From the NCBI GenBank assembly GCA_043801445.1, contig JAZDMB010000040.1, positions 1-33,622 on the forward strand: DNA of 33,622 bases, read 5' to 3'. The DNA is from JAZDFP01 sp043801445. GTDB taxonomy: Bacteria; Planctomycetota; MHYJ01; JACQXL01. Shown here in pieces: positions 1-7,409 of this stretch (the stretch's first letter is position 1; every line of letters begins with the position of its first letter). The notes beneath the pieces are model-generated. The model worked only from the letters and a program-made list of their open reading frames with translations. It made no database searches and was not told the DNA's origin. A program made the position numbers and the translations under genes.

Positions 1-1
1 A

Positions 2-154
2 TATGTCTGGGTGGCAAATTATAGTTCTGCCGGTACTGTCACCCGCATCACGAAAGCAACCTATGACACGACCGAGATTACGGTGGGAATTGCTCCATAT
101 TCGCTGGGCGATATGACCGGCTATGCCTATGATAATTATGCTAACGTGCCGTAA
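2..154 (+). CDS. C-terminal fragment of a secreted YVTN/NHL-type beta-propeller protein (partial at window edge)
   Basis: An open frame enters from the left edge and ends at TAA, giving 50 residues. It opens with YVWVANYSSAGTVTRI, the usual blade motif of YVTN/NHL/Vgb-like propellers (V-W-V-A-N-Y-x-S-x-T-V-x-x-I). It closes with APYSLGDMTGYAYD, a tail I associate with secreted propeller proteins of environmental bacteria. It lies upstream of, and in the same direction as, the HEAT and FN3-like genes, so this may be a cluster of exported proteins. The real start is outside the window. Blade number and role cannot be judged. The family call rests on one blade-like motif. Confidence 0.6.
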   Translation, partial: YVWVANYSSAGTVTRITKATYDTTEITVGIAPYSLGDMTGYAYDNYANVP

Positions 155-284
155 TGAAGTAAAAAGTAGATAAGTTGATAGGTTTATAAGTTGATAAGTA
201 AGGCAGTAAAAACACTGCCAGTAATAAGAATGAACACCTTATTTACTTATCAACAACTTAAACAAAGGAAGGAGATTAATTGAT

Positions 285-2465
285 ATGAAACACATAGCAC
301 GAGTCAAATTGATATTAGTGGGGATGCTTTTGCTAATCGGTTTATTTCTATTAGCATCAGATGTCCAAAATCTTAGGAGTTGTTGTGGAGGAGTACCACC
401 ACCAAACCCACCACCTCCGCCACCTGGACAACCGTCTCAACCAACACCACCGGAACCAACCAAGCCACCGGAACCACCAGCGCCTACGCCGCCACCACCC
501 TCTCAACCAACGACACCGGAACCACCTAAACCGGACCAACCTAAGCCACCTGAACCGCCAGCACCAACACCCCCGACGCCACCGGCACCTGACCAACCTA
601 AGCCACCAACACCGGAACCGCCGGCACCAACGCCACCGACACCACCTGTACCTGAACCGCCGGCACCTACTCCGCCGCCACCTACAACCCAACCGAATCC
701 AACAGCTCCAACAATACCAAACCAACCAACGGCGCCGACACAACCAACGACTACTCCATCTACTACTACTCCGGGATTAGCAAAAAGTCCGGTATCACAG
801 GCAGCACAGCGTCCCGGTTTAAGTGGTGGATTAATGCCTCTCATCAGGAGTTTAAAACAAGGCGCTTCATCATTGTTAGCCGTAGTGGAACCATGGGAAG
901 TCTGGTGGACCAGGAATCGCGATAACTACCTTTCTTTCAGGGAACCTATTGAATGGGTAAAAGTCGTTAGTAGTGACGATGGTTCGACATCAATGACAGT
1001 CTATCCTGGTTATGAGCAAGCTCTCAAAATCTTAGACCAGGCAGTATCCGATAAAAACCATCATATCGCAATGCGTGCGGCAACCGCACTCGGTAAAGCC
1101 ATTGATGCTAAAAACCCTATTTCGGTTAAAGTGATAGAAACCCTGGAAAATGCTAATAAGACGGAGACAAGATATTTTGTAAAGAACAATATTTTATTAG
1201 GGTCGAGTTTGTCAGGCGACAACTCTTTTGTCGCTCTTATGAAACAGGTAGCGCAGGATAAAACCACACCGCCATTAAGACGCTGTTATGCGCTTCTGGC
1301 TATGGGTAATATAACCGGTGACCCTGAATTACCTAAGATAATGAGGAACATACTGGCTGACCATGATGATACCGAGGTAAAATCCTGCGCCTGTCTTTCA
1401 TTAGGTAATCTCAAGGATGCCTCAGCAGTTCCCATTTTAGGCAAATTGCTTAATGGAGGTAATGGAAGAAAAGAACAGCCTGTCCTCAGGGGGTATGCGG
1501 CTTTAGGATTAGGCAGAATAGGAACCGAGGAGGCATTGAATGAACTGAAAAAATCTACGCCGGCCACTGAGAGAGATAGTGATGTTCTATCGGCAGTAGT
1601 GATTGCATTAGGATTGACCGGCTCTCCGGATTCAACCTTCTGGAAAACCAGAAAGGATTCTATCCTGTTATTTCTGACGCATAAAGATGCAATTATTCGG
1701 GGATTAGCCGCTATTTCGTTAGCCCAAACTAAGGATGATAAATCCTATGACCTTATTTCTGAGGCATTCCAGAAAAATAAATCTAATGACGCCGATGGAT
1801 TGATGTTACTGGCTTTAGGATTAACTGGTGATGAAAGAGCCAAAGCAGATTTAAGAAAGGTGCTGGAAGATAAGAAATCAAGAAGTTTACGTATGGCTGT
1901 TGCGGCAATCGGATTAGGCCTGCTTAAAGATAGTGAATCTGTTCCGACAATAGTCAAGATGCTCTATGATAAAAAATACTTATATGACGTCGTTCTGGCG
2001 CCGTATCTTATCCTGTCTTTAGGAATGATACCTGCCCGACCTGACGGTCGTTCGGGCGGGCAAGACCAAGCTATTGAGGTTCTGCAAAAGATATGGGATA
2101 TGATAGGAGAAAACAGCGCTTTATACCCCTATCATACCAATTTGGCAGTTGCCTTAACGATGTTAGGCAAAAGAGAAGAAATTGTTCTGCCTAAATTAAC
2201 CGAACATCTTAAGCCAACACGGAAGGATACCCTTTTAAGGGCGTATGCCTTACATACGCTCGGATTAGTGGGTAACAAGGAATCCGTCCATGCATTTGTG
2301 GATGCGTATAAAGATGACAATACTTTTATCCGTTTTGAGACGATGGCAGGACTTGGGTTCTTGCTGGATGGAAGCAAAATAAGTCAGCTCAACAGGATAA
2401 CAGAGAACAACATCGATTTCCCGATGATAATTATGAACCATATTATGCTGATACCGGTATGGTAA
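285..2465 (+). CDS. Membrane-anchored proline-rich HEAT-repeat protein
   Basis: This 726-residue protein starts at an ATG preceded by AGGAAGGAG about 10 nt upstream. Residues 8-24 are a hydrophobic signal or anchor (ILVGMLLLIGLFLLA), followed by a Cys pair (SCC) near 33. Residues 37-165 are extremely proline-rich (PxPP, EPPxP, TPPxP units), probably an extended stalk. From about residue 240 to the end are alpha-helical HEAT-like repeats with A-x-x-x-L-G and I-x-x-L-x-x-x-L cores, for example AALGLGRIGTEEALNELKK. HEAT domains are usually protein-binding scaffolds, so an envelope scaffold is a reasonable inference, but no enzyme motif is visible. A palindromic repeat (2032-2060) is inserted in frame as PARPDGRSGGQ. 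The C-terminus overlaps the start region of the next gene. Confidence 0.8.
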   Translation: MKHIARVKLILVGMLLLIGLFLLASDVQNLRSCCGGVPPPNPPPPPPGQPSQPTPPEPTKPPEPPAPTPPPPSQPTTPEPPKPDQPKPPEPPAPTPPTPPAPDQPKPPTPEPPAPTPPTPPVPEPPAPTPPPPTTQPNPTAPTIPNQPTAPTQPTTTPSTTTPGLAKSPVSQAAQRPGLSGGLMPLIRSLKQGASSLLAVVEPWEVWWTRNRDNYLSFREPIEWVKVVSSDDGSTSMTVYPGYEQALKILDQAVSDKNHHIAMRAATALGKAIDAKNPISVKVIETLENANKTETRYFVKNNILLGSSLSGDNSFVALMKQVAQDKTTPPLRRCYALLAMGNITGDPELPKIMRNILADHDDTEVKSCACLSLGNLKDASAVPILGKLLNGGNGRKEQPVLRGYAALGLGRIGTEEALNELKKSTPATERDSDVLSAVVIALGLTGSPDSTFWKTRKDSILLFLTHKDAIIRGLAAISLAQTKDDKSYDLISEAFQKNKSNDADGLMLLALGLTGDERAKADLRKVLEDKKSRSLRMAVAAIGLGLLKDSESVPTIVKMLYDKKYLYDVVLAPYLILSLGMIPARPDGRSGGQDQAIEVLQKIWDMIGENSALYPYHTNLAVALTMLGKREEIVLPKLTEHLKPTRKDTLLRAYALHTLGLVGNKESVHAFVDAYKDDNTFIRFETMAGLGFLLDGSKISQLNRITENNIDFPMIIMNHIMLIPVW
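2032..2060. repeat. Palindromic GCCCGAC-type element inserted in frame in the HEAT gene
   Basis: CTGCCCGACCTGACGG followed by TCGTTCGGGCGGG forms a GC-rich inverted repeat, encoding ARPDGRSGG inside a HEAT repeat. Its arms match elements near 17512, 21941, 24051, 24536, 27360 and 27950. The reading frame is kept. Confidence 0.65.
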
Positions 2466-2506
2466 TTCGGAGAATAATCATAGAAATAAGAAAGGAGAAG
2501 AGAAGT

Positions 2507-2929
2507 ATGAAAAACCGTGTATATTACATAGTAGTAGCGGTTTTGTCCCTGGTGGCATTTGTAACAGTTTTTAATTATGGCGGTTACGGCGGCTGTCTTG
2601 GCGTCGGTGGTTTTAATCAAAACAGCGGAAGAATATTCGCCTCAACCTCCACCAATCCTGCGACCAATGTTACTTCTGATTCGGCTACATTAAATGGTAC
2701 GGTCAACCCCGATGGTGTTGATACTTTTGTATATTTCCAGTACGGAACAACTATGACATATGGCACAATTACCGATTATCAGTTCATCGGCTCAGGCACG
2801 AGTCCTGTCAATGTTACTGCTAACATAAACGAATTATCACCTAATACTAACTATAACTTCAGGCTTGTCGTAAAAGATTATAACGGGCCAACCTATGGCA
2901 ATAATATGAGGTTTATTACCGGTAATTAA
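2507..2929 (+). CDS. Small exported protein with one fibronectin type III-like domain
   Basis: The 140-residue product starts at ATG 2507, where AAAGGAGAAG lies 9-12 nt upstream. The longer in-frame start at 2459 overlaps the previous gene and lacks a ribosome site. Residues 5-23 are a hydrophobic signal or anchor (YYIVVAVLSLVAFVTVF), followed by a Gly/Tyr-rich stretch (YGGYGGCLGVGG). Residues about 45-138 show the bacterial FN3-like signature: A-T-N-V-T-S-D-S-A-T-L-N-G-T-V-N-P-D-G, then Y-F-Q-Y-G-T, then L-S-P-N-T-N-Y-N-F-R. Such domains mediate surface contacts or act as spacers. The frame stays open after the stop into the 21-bp array at 2961, so the gene may once have been longer (inference). 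Confidence 0.75.
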   Translation: MKNRVYYIVVAVLSLVAFVTVFNYGGYGGCLGVGGFNQNSGRIFASTSTNPATNVTSDSATLNGTVNPDGVDTFVYFQYGTTMTYGTITDYQFIGSGTSPVNVTANINELSPNTNYNFRLVVKDYNGPTYGNNMRFITGN

Positions 2930-2960
2930 TTTCAGTTCGGAACCCGTAAGAAAAGGAGGT

Positions 2961-3200
2961 GGTTTGTAGAAGGAAACGAACGGTTCGTAGAGAGCGACGA
3001 ACGATTTGTAGAAGGTAACAACCGGATTGTAGAAGGCAACGACTGGTTTGTAGAAGGCAACCACGGCTTGGAGAGGTCAACAAACGGTTTGTAGAAGGCA
3101 ACAAACAGTTCGTAGAAGGCAACAAACGGTTCGTAGATGGCAACAAACGGTTCGTAGATGGCAACCACGGCTTGGAGAGGGCTACGAAAGGCTTGTAGAA
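2961..3200 (+). repeat. 21-bp tandem repeat array (about 11.5 degenerate copies)
   Basis: The consensus is GGTTTGTAGAAGGCAACAAA plus C, with some 20-bp units (GCTTGGAGAGG...). Period 21 is seven codons; one frame reads FVEGNER FVESDER FVEGNNR before a stop. The array begins directly after AAAAGGAGGTG and continues the frame of the preceding FN3-like gene past its TAA. There are no spacers, so it is not CRISPR. No convincing start codon gives a long protein. A decayed heptad-repeat gene or a noncoding minisatellite are both possible. Confidence 0.85.
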
Positions 3201-3255
3201 ACAAGCTGGTGTTTTATATAACAACTTTAATTTTAGTAACTTATAACAAATTACC

Positions 3256-3306
3256 CCCTCACCCTGCCCTCTCCCTCGGAGGGGAGAGGGTTCGGGAGAG
3301 GGTGGT
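3256..3306. repeat. CCCTCTCCC / GGGAGAGGG inverted repeat upstream of the 3321 gene
   Basis: CCCTCACCCTGCCCTCTCCC followed by GGAGGGGAGAGGGTT and GGGAGAGGGTGG forms a strong GC-rich hairpin. It lies just before the ribosome site (CAGGAGGT) of the next gene, so it could act as a terminator-like or mRNA-stability structure. Similar hairpins are common dispersed repeats in environmental genomes. The rest of the 2930-3320 gap is the 21-bp array and A+T-rich DNA. Confidence 0.6.
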
Positions 3307-3320
3307 TCAGGAGGTAAAAT

Positions 3321-3980
3321 ATGGCAAGAGATTTTATGCCGCGGGTGGATGCCCAGTTTGACGAATGGCTTCGTAATTTCAGCACTAATATCAGTGCGAT
3401 TGCGACTCCGCTTGGGATTGCCCCGGCTCTGATTACTGCGGTAACCACAGCTTTTACCAATTGGCAGACGGCTTATGTGGCGCATCAGACGGCACAAAAT
3501 GCGGCCGAGTCCGCAGCCGAAAACAAGGATGCAGTTCGTGATGCTGGTAAGGATGCCATCCGGGCTGTGGTCGGGATGATTCAAAAACATCCGGACCTGA
3601 CCGACGCACAAAGGGAAACCCTGGGTATTACCGTGCCGGATAGGGAACCGACCCCGATTCCGCCGGACTATGTGCTGAATCTGGCGCCGCCTAACCTGAT
3701 TCTGGACTGGAAACAACGAGGACAGGTAACTATCCACTTCGGCGTCAACCCGGCAAATGAGAAACGCAATGCCAAGCCGGCTGATATTGCCGGGGCCAGA
3801 ATCTCGTATCGCATAGAAAGCGGGCCGTGGACATTCGTGGCGGATGACACCAACAGTCCCTATATTCATAATCTGGCCATCACCGAGCCGACTAATGTGG
3901 AATATCGGGCTCAGTGGTTTGATAAGAAGATACGCACGGGTCCGTACAGCGAAACGGCTAAATGCACGGTCTCACCATAG
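3321..3980 (+). CDS. Conserved hypothetical protein with helical N-terminus and FN3-like C-terminal domain
   Basis: The 219-residue product starts at an ATG preceded by CAGGAGGT at ideal spacing. The N-terminal ~90 residues are Ala-rich and helical (FMPRVDAQFDEWLRNFSTNI, then AHQTAQNAAESAAENKDAVRDAGKDAIRAVVGMIQ). Next comes DLTDAQRETLGITVPDREPTPIP, and then a beta-rich part (residues 120-217) with GARISYRIESGPW and an FN3-like ending (VEYRAQWFDKKIRTGPYSETAKCTV). I recall this architecture as a widespread hypothetical protein in Planctomycetes and related MAGs, with no assigned function. There is no clear signal peptide. It may be a surface or phage-tail-like structural protein, but this is a guess from the neighbours. 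Confidence 0.7.
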   Translation: MARDFMPRVDAQFDEWLRNFSTNISAIATPLGIAPALITAVTTAFTNWQTAYVAHQTAQNAAESAAENKDAVRDAGKDAIRAVVGMIQKHPDLTDAQRETLGITVPDREPTPIPPDYVLNLAPPNLILDWKQRGQVTIHFGVNPANEKRNAKPADIAGARISYRIESGPWTFVADDTNSPYIHNLAITEPTNVEYRAQWFDKKIRTGPYSETAKCTVSP

Positions 3981-4060
3981 AAAGTAAAAAGTCAAAAGTA
4001 AAAAGTAGAAAGTTAGGAGTTAAAACTTTTAACCTTTAACTTCTAACTTTTAACTTCCTC
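3981..4060. repeat. AAAGTTAGGAGTTAAAA / TTTTAACTTCTAACTTT imperfect inverted repeat
   Basis: Between two forward genes, AAAGTAAAAAGT units are followed by AGAAAGTTAGGAGTTAAAAC and the near-complement TTTTAACCTTTAACTTCTAA. The hairpin ends just before the GAAGGAGG ribosome site of the fibre-like gene. It is probably a dispersed repeat; a role in translation is unproven. Confidence 0.5.
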
Positions 4061-4073
4061 CGAAGGAGGATTT

Positions 4074-5075
4074 ATGCCATTAAAACCAAATGAAGTAACT
4101 ACTATTACTATTGCAGATGGTGCAGTGACATCGCCTAAAATAGGCGAGTTACAGGTTTCGAGTTCCAAGTTACAGGTTGCCAGTGTAACTACGGAAAAGA
4201 TAGCCAATGCGTCAGTAACCCGTGACAAAATCGGCGAGAAACAGGTGAGTAGTTCACGGCTAAAAGACGCCTGTGTCACCACGCCGAAGATTGCATCATC
4301 GGCAGTAGGCAGTAGTCAGTTGGCAGTAAACAGTGTAATCACGGAAAAGATTGCTAATGCGTCAGTGACTACGGAGAAGATTGCGGATAATGCGGTTACA
4401 ACGAAAAAATTACAGAATGGGGCAGTAACGACCGAGAAGATTGCCTTTGTCGCAGTGACGAATGCGAAGATTGCTCCTGGGGCGGTTAGCAGTGTGCGGT
4501 TAGCGACCGGCGCGGTTACAACCGAAAAGATTGCCAACGGCGCAGTCACGCCCGCAAAATTGTCGTTTGTCCCGTCGTCTATTGCCCGCCCGATAACGCC
4601 GCCGGTAACCGCCGATGAAATCGGCGGGTTACAGGTTACAAGTTCTAAGTTACAAGTTGCAAGTGTAACAACGGAGAAAATACAGAATGGCGCGGTAACT
4701 CTGGAGAAGTTATCATTTGTTCCGGGCGGAGCGGTGAGACCGTTGGTGCCGCCGGTGGCTAACGATGAAATCGGCGAGTTACAGGTTACAGGTTCCAAGT
4801 TACAGGATGGTGCGGTAACTAAATCTAAATTAGGTTATAAGGTTATCAGCATCACAATTCCAGCATTACAAGTAGGCGGACTATATCCGCCTTTGGGAGA
4901 CCCTGATTTAAATGGCGGTGTAATTTTAGGATACTCTATACCCACAAATCAAGACCAGCCGATTAGGCAATTATTCCTGTTACCGGGGCTACCGCAAGGC
5001 ACAGGTATTTCAATCCTGCTGAACCAGCCGGCAATAGCGGATAATACGTTTGAGGTGGTTGTGCTGAGGGCATAG
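4074..5075 (+). CDS. Tail-fibre-like repeat protein with VTTEKIANGA decapeptide-type repeats
   Basis: The 333-residue product starts at an ATG with GAAGGAGG about 6 nt upstream. Residues 10-255 are built of about twenty short degenerate units of 10-12 residues (VTTEKIANASVTRDKI, GAVTTEKIANGAVTPAKL), alternating with longer units (ELQVSSSKLQVASVTTEKI). Residues 255-333 form a non-repetitive cap (VISITIPALQVGGLYPPLGDP...IADNTFEVVVLRA). Such A-V-T-x-x-K-I repeats occur in phage and bacterial fibre proteins and probably make a trimeric beta or coiled-coil shaft. There is no signal peptide. At DNA level parts of the repeats (AGTTACAGGTTAC...) resemble the AAGTTA-rich sequence just upstream, suggesting expansion by slippage. 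Confidence 0.65.
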   Translation: MPLKPNEVTTITIADGAVTSPKIGELQVSSSKLQVASVTTEKIANASVTRDKIGEKQVSSSRLKDACVTTPKIASSAVGSSQLAVNSVITEKIANASVTTEKIADNAVTTKKLQNGAVTTEKIAFVAVTNAKIAPGAVSSVRLATGAVTTEKIANGAVTPAKLSFVPSSIARPITPPVTADEIGGLQVTSSKLQVASVTTEKIQNGAVTLEKLSFVPGGAVRPLVPPVANDEIGELQVTGSKLQDGAVTKSKLGYKVISITIPALQVGGLYPPLGDPDLNGGVILGYSIPTNQDQPIRQLFLLPGLPQGTGISILLNQPAIADNTFEVVVLRA

Positions 5076-5084
5076 CAAGAAATT

Positions 5085-5156
5085 TCACCGCAGAGACGCA
5101 GAGTTCGCTGAGAAGAAAACTATTAATTTATTCCTCAGCGTCTCGGCGGTGAGAAT
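5085..5156. repeat. CACAGAG-family hairpin (CCGCAGAGACGCAGAG ... CTCAGCGTCTCGGCGG)
   Basis: CACCGCAGAGACGCAGAG, an interior AAACTATTAATTTATT, then CCTCAGCGTCTCGGCGGTG form a long imperfect hairpin between two convergent genes. It may serve as a bidirectional terminator. Close relatives are at 8564-8634, 6062-6131 and 20950-21025. Confidence 0.75.
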
Positions 5157-5168
5157 ATATGGTTCTTT

Positions 5169-6038
5169 CTAACGGGGCAGGAGTGGATATCCCATTTCCT
5201 TTCTCATTTTCAGGTATCCAATGGCGCAGAGGCGCGCCAATTGCCTGACCCGCATAATGTAATGCTGGCGCTGGCTGACTGCTATAGCGCGTCTGGCATC
5301 AAGGATATTAAAGGTGTGTGAGCATTTGAGAATATAATCGTATGCCGGCAGGACCAGATTGTTTTCTATGAGACGTTTGGCTTCTTTTTCATACATATCA
5401 AATAACTGAATCTGCATCTGGGTGTCGGCTGATTCAAAATTGTATTTGGAGAACTGGACTTCGTCTTCGTGGTGGATGTCTCCGTAAGTAATCCCTTTCG
5501 CCCATTCCAGATTAAAGACGCTGTCTTTTTTCTGGATGAACATTGCAATGCGTTCTAATCCGTATGTGATTTCTAATGAAACTTTCTCAACGTCAAGAGT
5601 TCCGATTTTTTGGAAATAGGTAAATTGGGTTATTTCCATGCCGTCCAGCCAGACCTCCCATCCTAATCCGGTGGCTCCGAGCGATGGTGATTCCCAGTCG
5701 TCTTCAACAAACCTGACATCGTGTTTTTTTATGGGGATGCCTATTTTTTCAAGGCTTTTCAGATATATTTTCTGGGCGTCATTAGGCGCCGGCTTAATGA
5801 TTACCTGGTATTGATAATAATGCTGGAGTCTGTTCGGATTATCACCGTAACGGCCGTCGGTCGGTCGTCTTGATGGCTCAACGTATGCCGCGCGCCAGGG
5901 TTCGGGTCCCAATGCTTTCAGGAATGTTGCCGGATTTGACGTGCCGGCTCCTTTTTCTATGTCATACGGCTGAAAGATTACACAACCATAATCCGACCAG
6001 TAACGTTCTAACGTGATAATAATTTCTTGGAAAGTCAT
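5169..6038 (-). CDS. glyQ: Glycyl-tRNA synthetase alpha subunit
   Basis: GlyQ is the catalytic alpha subunit of the alpha2-beta2 class II glycyl-tRNA synthetase, which charges tRNA-Gly in the cytoplasm with GlyS. I place the start at M of MTFQEIIITL, giving 289 residues, normal for the family; an upstream in-frame ATG would add 15 unrelated residues. Diagnostic blocks are YWSDYGCVIFQPYDIEKGAG, NPATFLKALGPEPW, YVEPSRRPTDGRYG, NPNRLQHYYQYQVI, GWEVWLDGMEITQFTYFQ and YGLERIAM. The beta-subunit gene is not next to it. The stop codon lies inside a dispersed CTAACGGGG repeat, which supplies the last residues (LLPR). Confidence 0.97.
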   Translation of the reverse strand: MTFQEIIITLERYWSDYGCVIFQPYDIEKGAGTSNPATFLKALGPEPWRAAYVEPSRRPTDGRYGDNPNRLQHYYQYQVIIKPAPNDAQKIYLKSLEKIGIPIKKHDVRFVEDDWESPSLGATGLGWEVWLDGMEITQFTYFQKIGTLDVEKVSLEITYGLERIAMFIQKKDSVFNLEWAKGITYGDIHHEDEVQFSKYNFESADTQMQIQLFDMYEKEAKRLIENNLVLPAYDYILKCSHTFNILDARRAIAVSQRQHYIMRVRQLARLCAIGYLKMRKEMGYPLLPR

Positions 6039-6344
6039 TCTGGTTCTAAGCTGAAAATATTTGCCACAAAGACACCAAGGCACAAAGAAAAGAACCCATT
6101 GATTTTTTAGTGTCTTCGTGCCTTCGTGGCTAAGAAGTTTTCCTATTTACTTATTACCTATTCTTTAGATGATTGTAAGAAATAAATCAATATATTATTA
6201 CACTTAAATCTTGATTAAATATCCCAAGAAGTTTTAATGGTATAGTAAATTATATTAAATCTTGCCACAGAGACACAGAGGGCACAGAGACAAAGCTTAT
6301 TTATTAGGAGACCAATAAAACAGTTATTTAGAAAGAGGAAATAT
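6039..6344. repeat. Divergent intergenic region with two CACAGAG-type repeats
   Basis: This gap separates divergent glyQ and the 6345 gene, so both promoters should lie here. At 6062-6131, GCCACAAAGACACCAAGGCA and its near-complement TGTCTTCGTGCCTTCGTGGC form a hairpin with a ~25-nt interior. At 6264-6294 is a half-copy (GCCACAGAGACACAGAGGGC). The rest is A+T-rich. I see no confident -35/-10 pair. Confidence 0.7.
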
Positions 6345-7193
6345 ATGACTATTAGTAAAGTCGGTGTAATTGGAGCCGGAACAATGGGTGCCGGTATTGC
6401 ACAGGTATTTGCTACATCAGGTTTTGATGTTACTCTGGTTGATATCAAACAGGAATTCATAGACCGCGGGATGAATACTATCAATAAGAGTCTGGATAAG
6501 ATGGTTCAGAAGTCAGTGCTGACTCAAGAAAAAGCGCGGAATTCTTTCAGGAAGATAAAAACTTCCCTGTCTGTTAACGATTTGAAAGACTGCAATTTTA
6601 TCGTTGAGGTGATTATTGAGGATATTAAAGCTAAAAAAGACCTTTTCAAGCAACTTGATGCCATTACAGCTCCTGATGTAATTTTATCAAGCAATACCTC
6701 TTCTATTTCTATTACCGAGATTGCTGCCGCAACAAAAAGGCCCACAAAAGTTATCGGCATGCATTTTATGAATCCGGTTCCTTTAATGAAATTAGTGGAG
6801 GTGGTTAAGGGATTGGTAACCGGTCAGGAGACGGTAGATACGGTTAAACAACTTTGCCAACAATTGGATAAGACGCCTGTTGAGGTTAACGATGCGCCCG
6901 GGTTTGTGGCAAATCGTGTTCTGTTGCCGATGATAAACGAGGCAGTTTATACATTAATGGAAGGTGTCGCTACAAAAGAAGCAATAGATGAAGTAATGAA
7001 ATTAGGTATGAATCATCCGATGGGTCCGTTGGCATTAGCCGATTTAATCGGACTTGATATTTGCTTGGCGATATTAGAGGTTTTGCACGATGGTTTGGGC
7101 GATACGAAATATCGGCCTTGTCCATTACTAAAGAAGATGGTTGCGGCCGGTCATTTAGGACGTAAGACCAAACGCGGGTTTTATGAATATTAG
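6345..7193 (+). CDS. hbd: 3-hydroxybutyryl-CoA dehydrogenase
   Basis: This is an NAD(P)-dependent 3-hydroxyacyl-CoA dehydrogenase that interconverts 3-hydroxybutyryl-CoA and acetoacetyl-CoA in butyrate or beta-oxidation metabolism. The 282-residue length is typical. The N-terminal Rossmann motif is VGVIGAGTMGAGIAQVF, followed by the Asp for NAD (LVDI). SNTSSISITEIA, then VIGMHFMNPVPLMKLVEVV carries the catalytic His. PGFVANRVLLPMINEA and NHPMGPLALADLIGLDICLAI form the C-terminal dimer domain, ending in GFYEY as usual. The ribosome site is GAAAGAGGAAA. An acyl-CoA dehydrogenase follows in the same direction, matching a short-chain acyl-CoA pathway. Just after the stop lies a palindrome-bounded insertion that repeats the gene's last codons. 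Confidence 0.95.
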   Translation: MTISKVGVIGAGTMGAGIAQVFATSGFDVTLVDIKQEFIDRGMNTINKSLDKMVQKSVLTQEKARNSFRKIKTSLSVNDLKDCNFIVEVIIEDIKAKKDLFKQLDAITAPDVILSSNTSSISITEIAAATKRPTKVIGMHFMNPVPLMKLVEVVKGLVTGQETVDTVKQLCQQLDKTPVEVNDAPGFVANRVLLPMINEAVYTLMEGVATKEAIDEVMKLGMNHPMGPLALADLIGLDICLAILEVLHDGLGDTKYRPCPLLKKMVAAGHLGRKTKRGFYEY

Positions 7194-7200
7194 CTTCACA

Positions 7201-7283
7201 GCCCGTTAGAAATGACAGTATCGATAGATAATGAAATATGCGGATAGTTTTAGAACTGTTTGGGCGAACATTTCTAACGGGGC
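7201..7283. mobile_element. 83-bp MITE-like element with GCCCGTTAGAAATG terminal inverted repeats
   Basis: The left end GCCCGTTAGAAATG (7201-7214) is the reverse complement of CATTTCTAACGGGGC (7269-7283) apart from one extra G. The element is flanked by a 17-bp direct repeat, GCGG(G/A)TTTTATGAATAT, at 7174-7190 and 7286-7302. The left copy is the 3' end of the preceding gene (GFYEY). The pattern looks like insertion with target duplication. It is too small to encode a transposase. Related arms are at 5165-5179, 21724-21770, 21830-21841 and 21903-21913. Confidence 0.65.
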
Positions 7284-7409
7284 AGGCGGATTTTATGAAT
7301 ATCCATAATAGGAAGGTATAAAATCTAACCGCTGATTTAGCAGATTAAAACCGATTAAACAGAAAGTTCTATCAGTTAAATCCGCTTAATCTGCTTACTA
7401 CAATAATTT

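Noticed and set aside
357..844. Several ORFs in other frames across 357-844
   Set aside because: They are shadows of the proline-rich segment; low-complexity CCA/CCG codons leave other frames open.
2961..3200. CRISPR array
   Set aside because: The 21-bp units are contiguous with no unique spacers. The same holds for 33028-33200.
2916..3869. 317-residue reverse ORF
   Set aside because: It runs antisense through the 21-bp array, the CCCTCTCCC hairpin and the 3321 gene. Its composition (LLPSTNRLL) is a by-product of the repeat.
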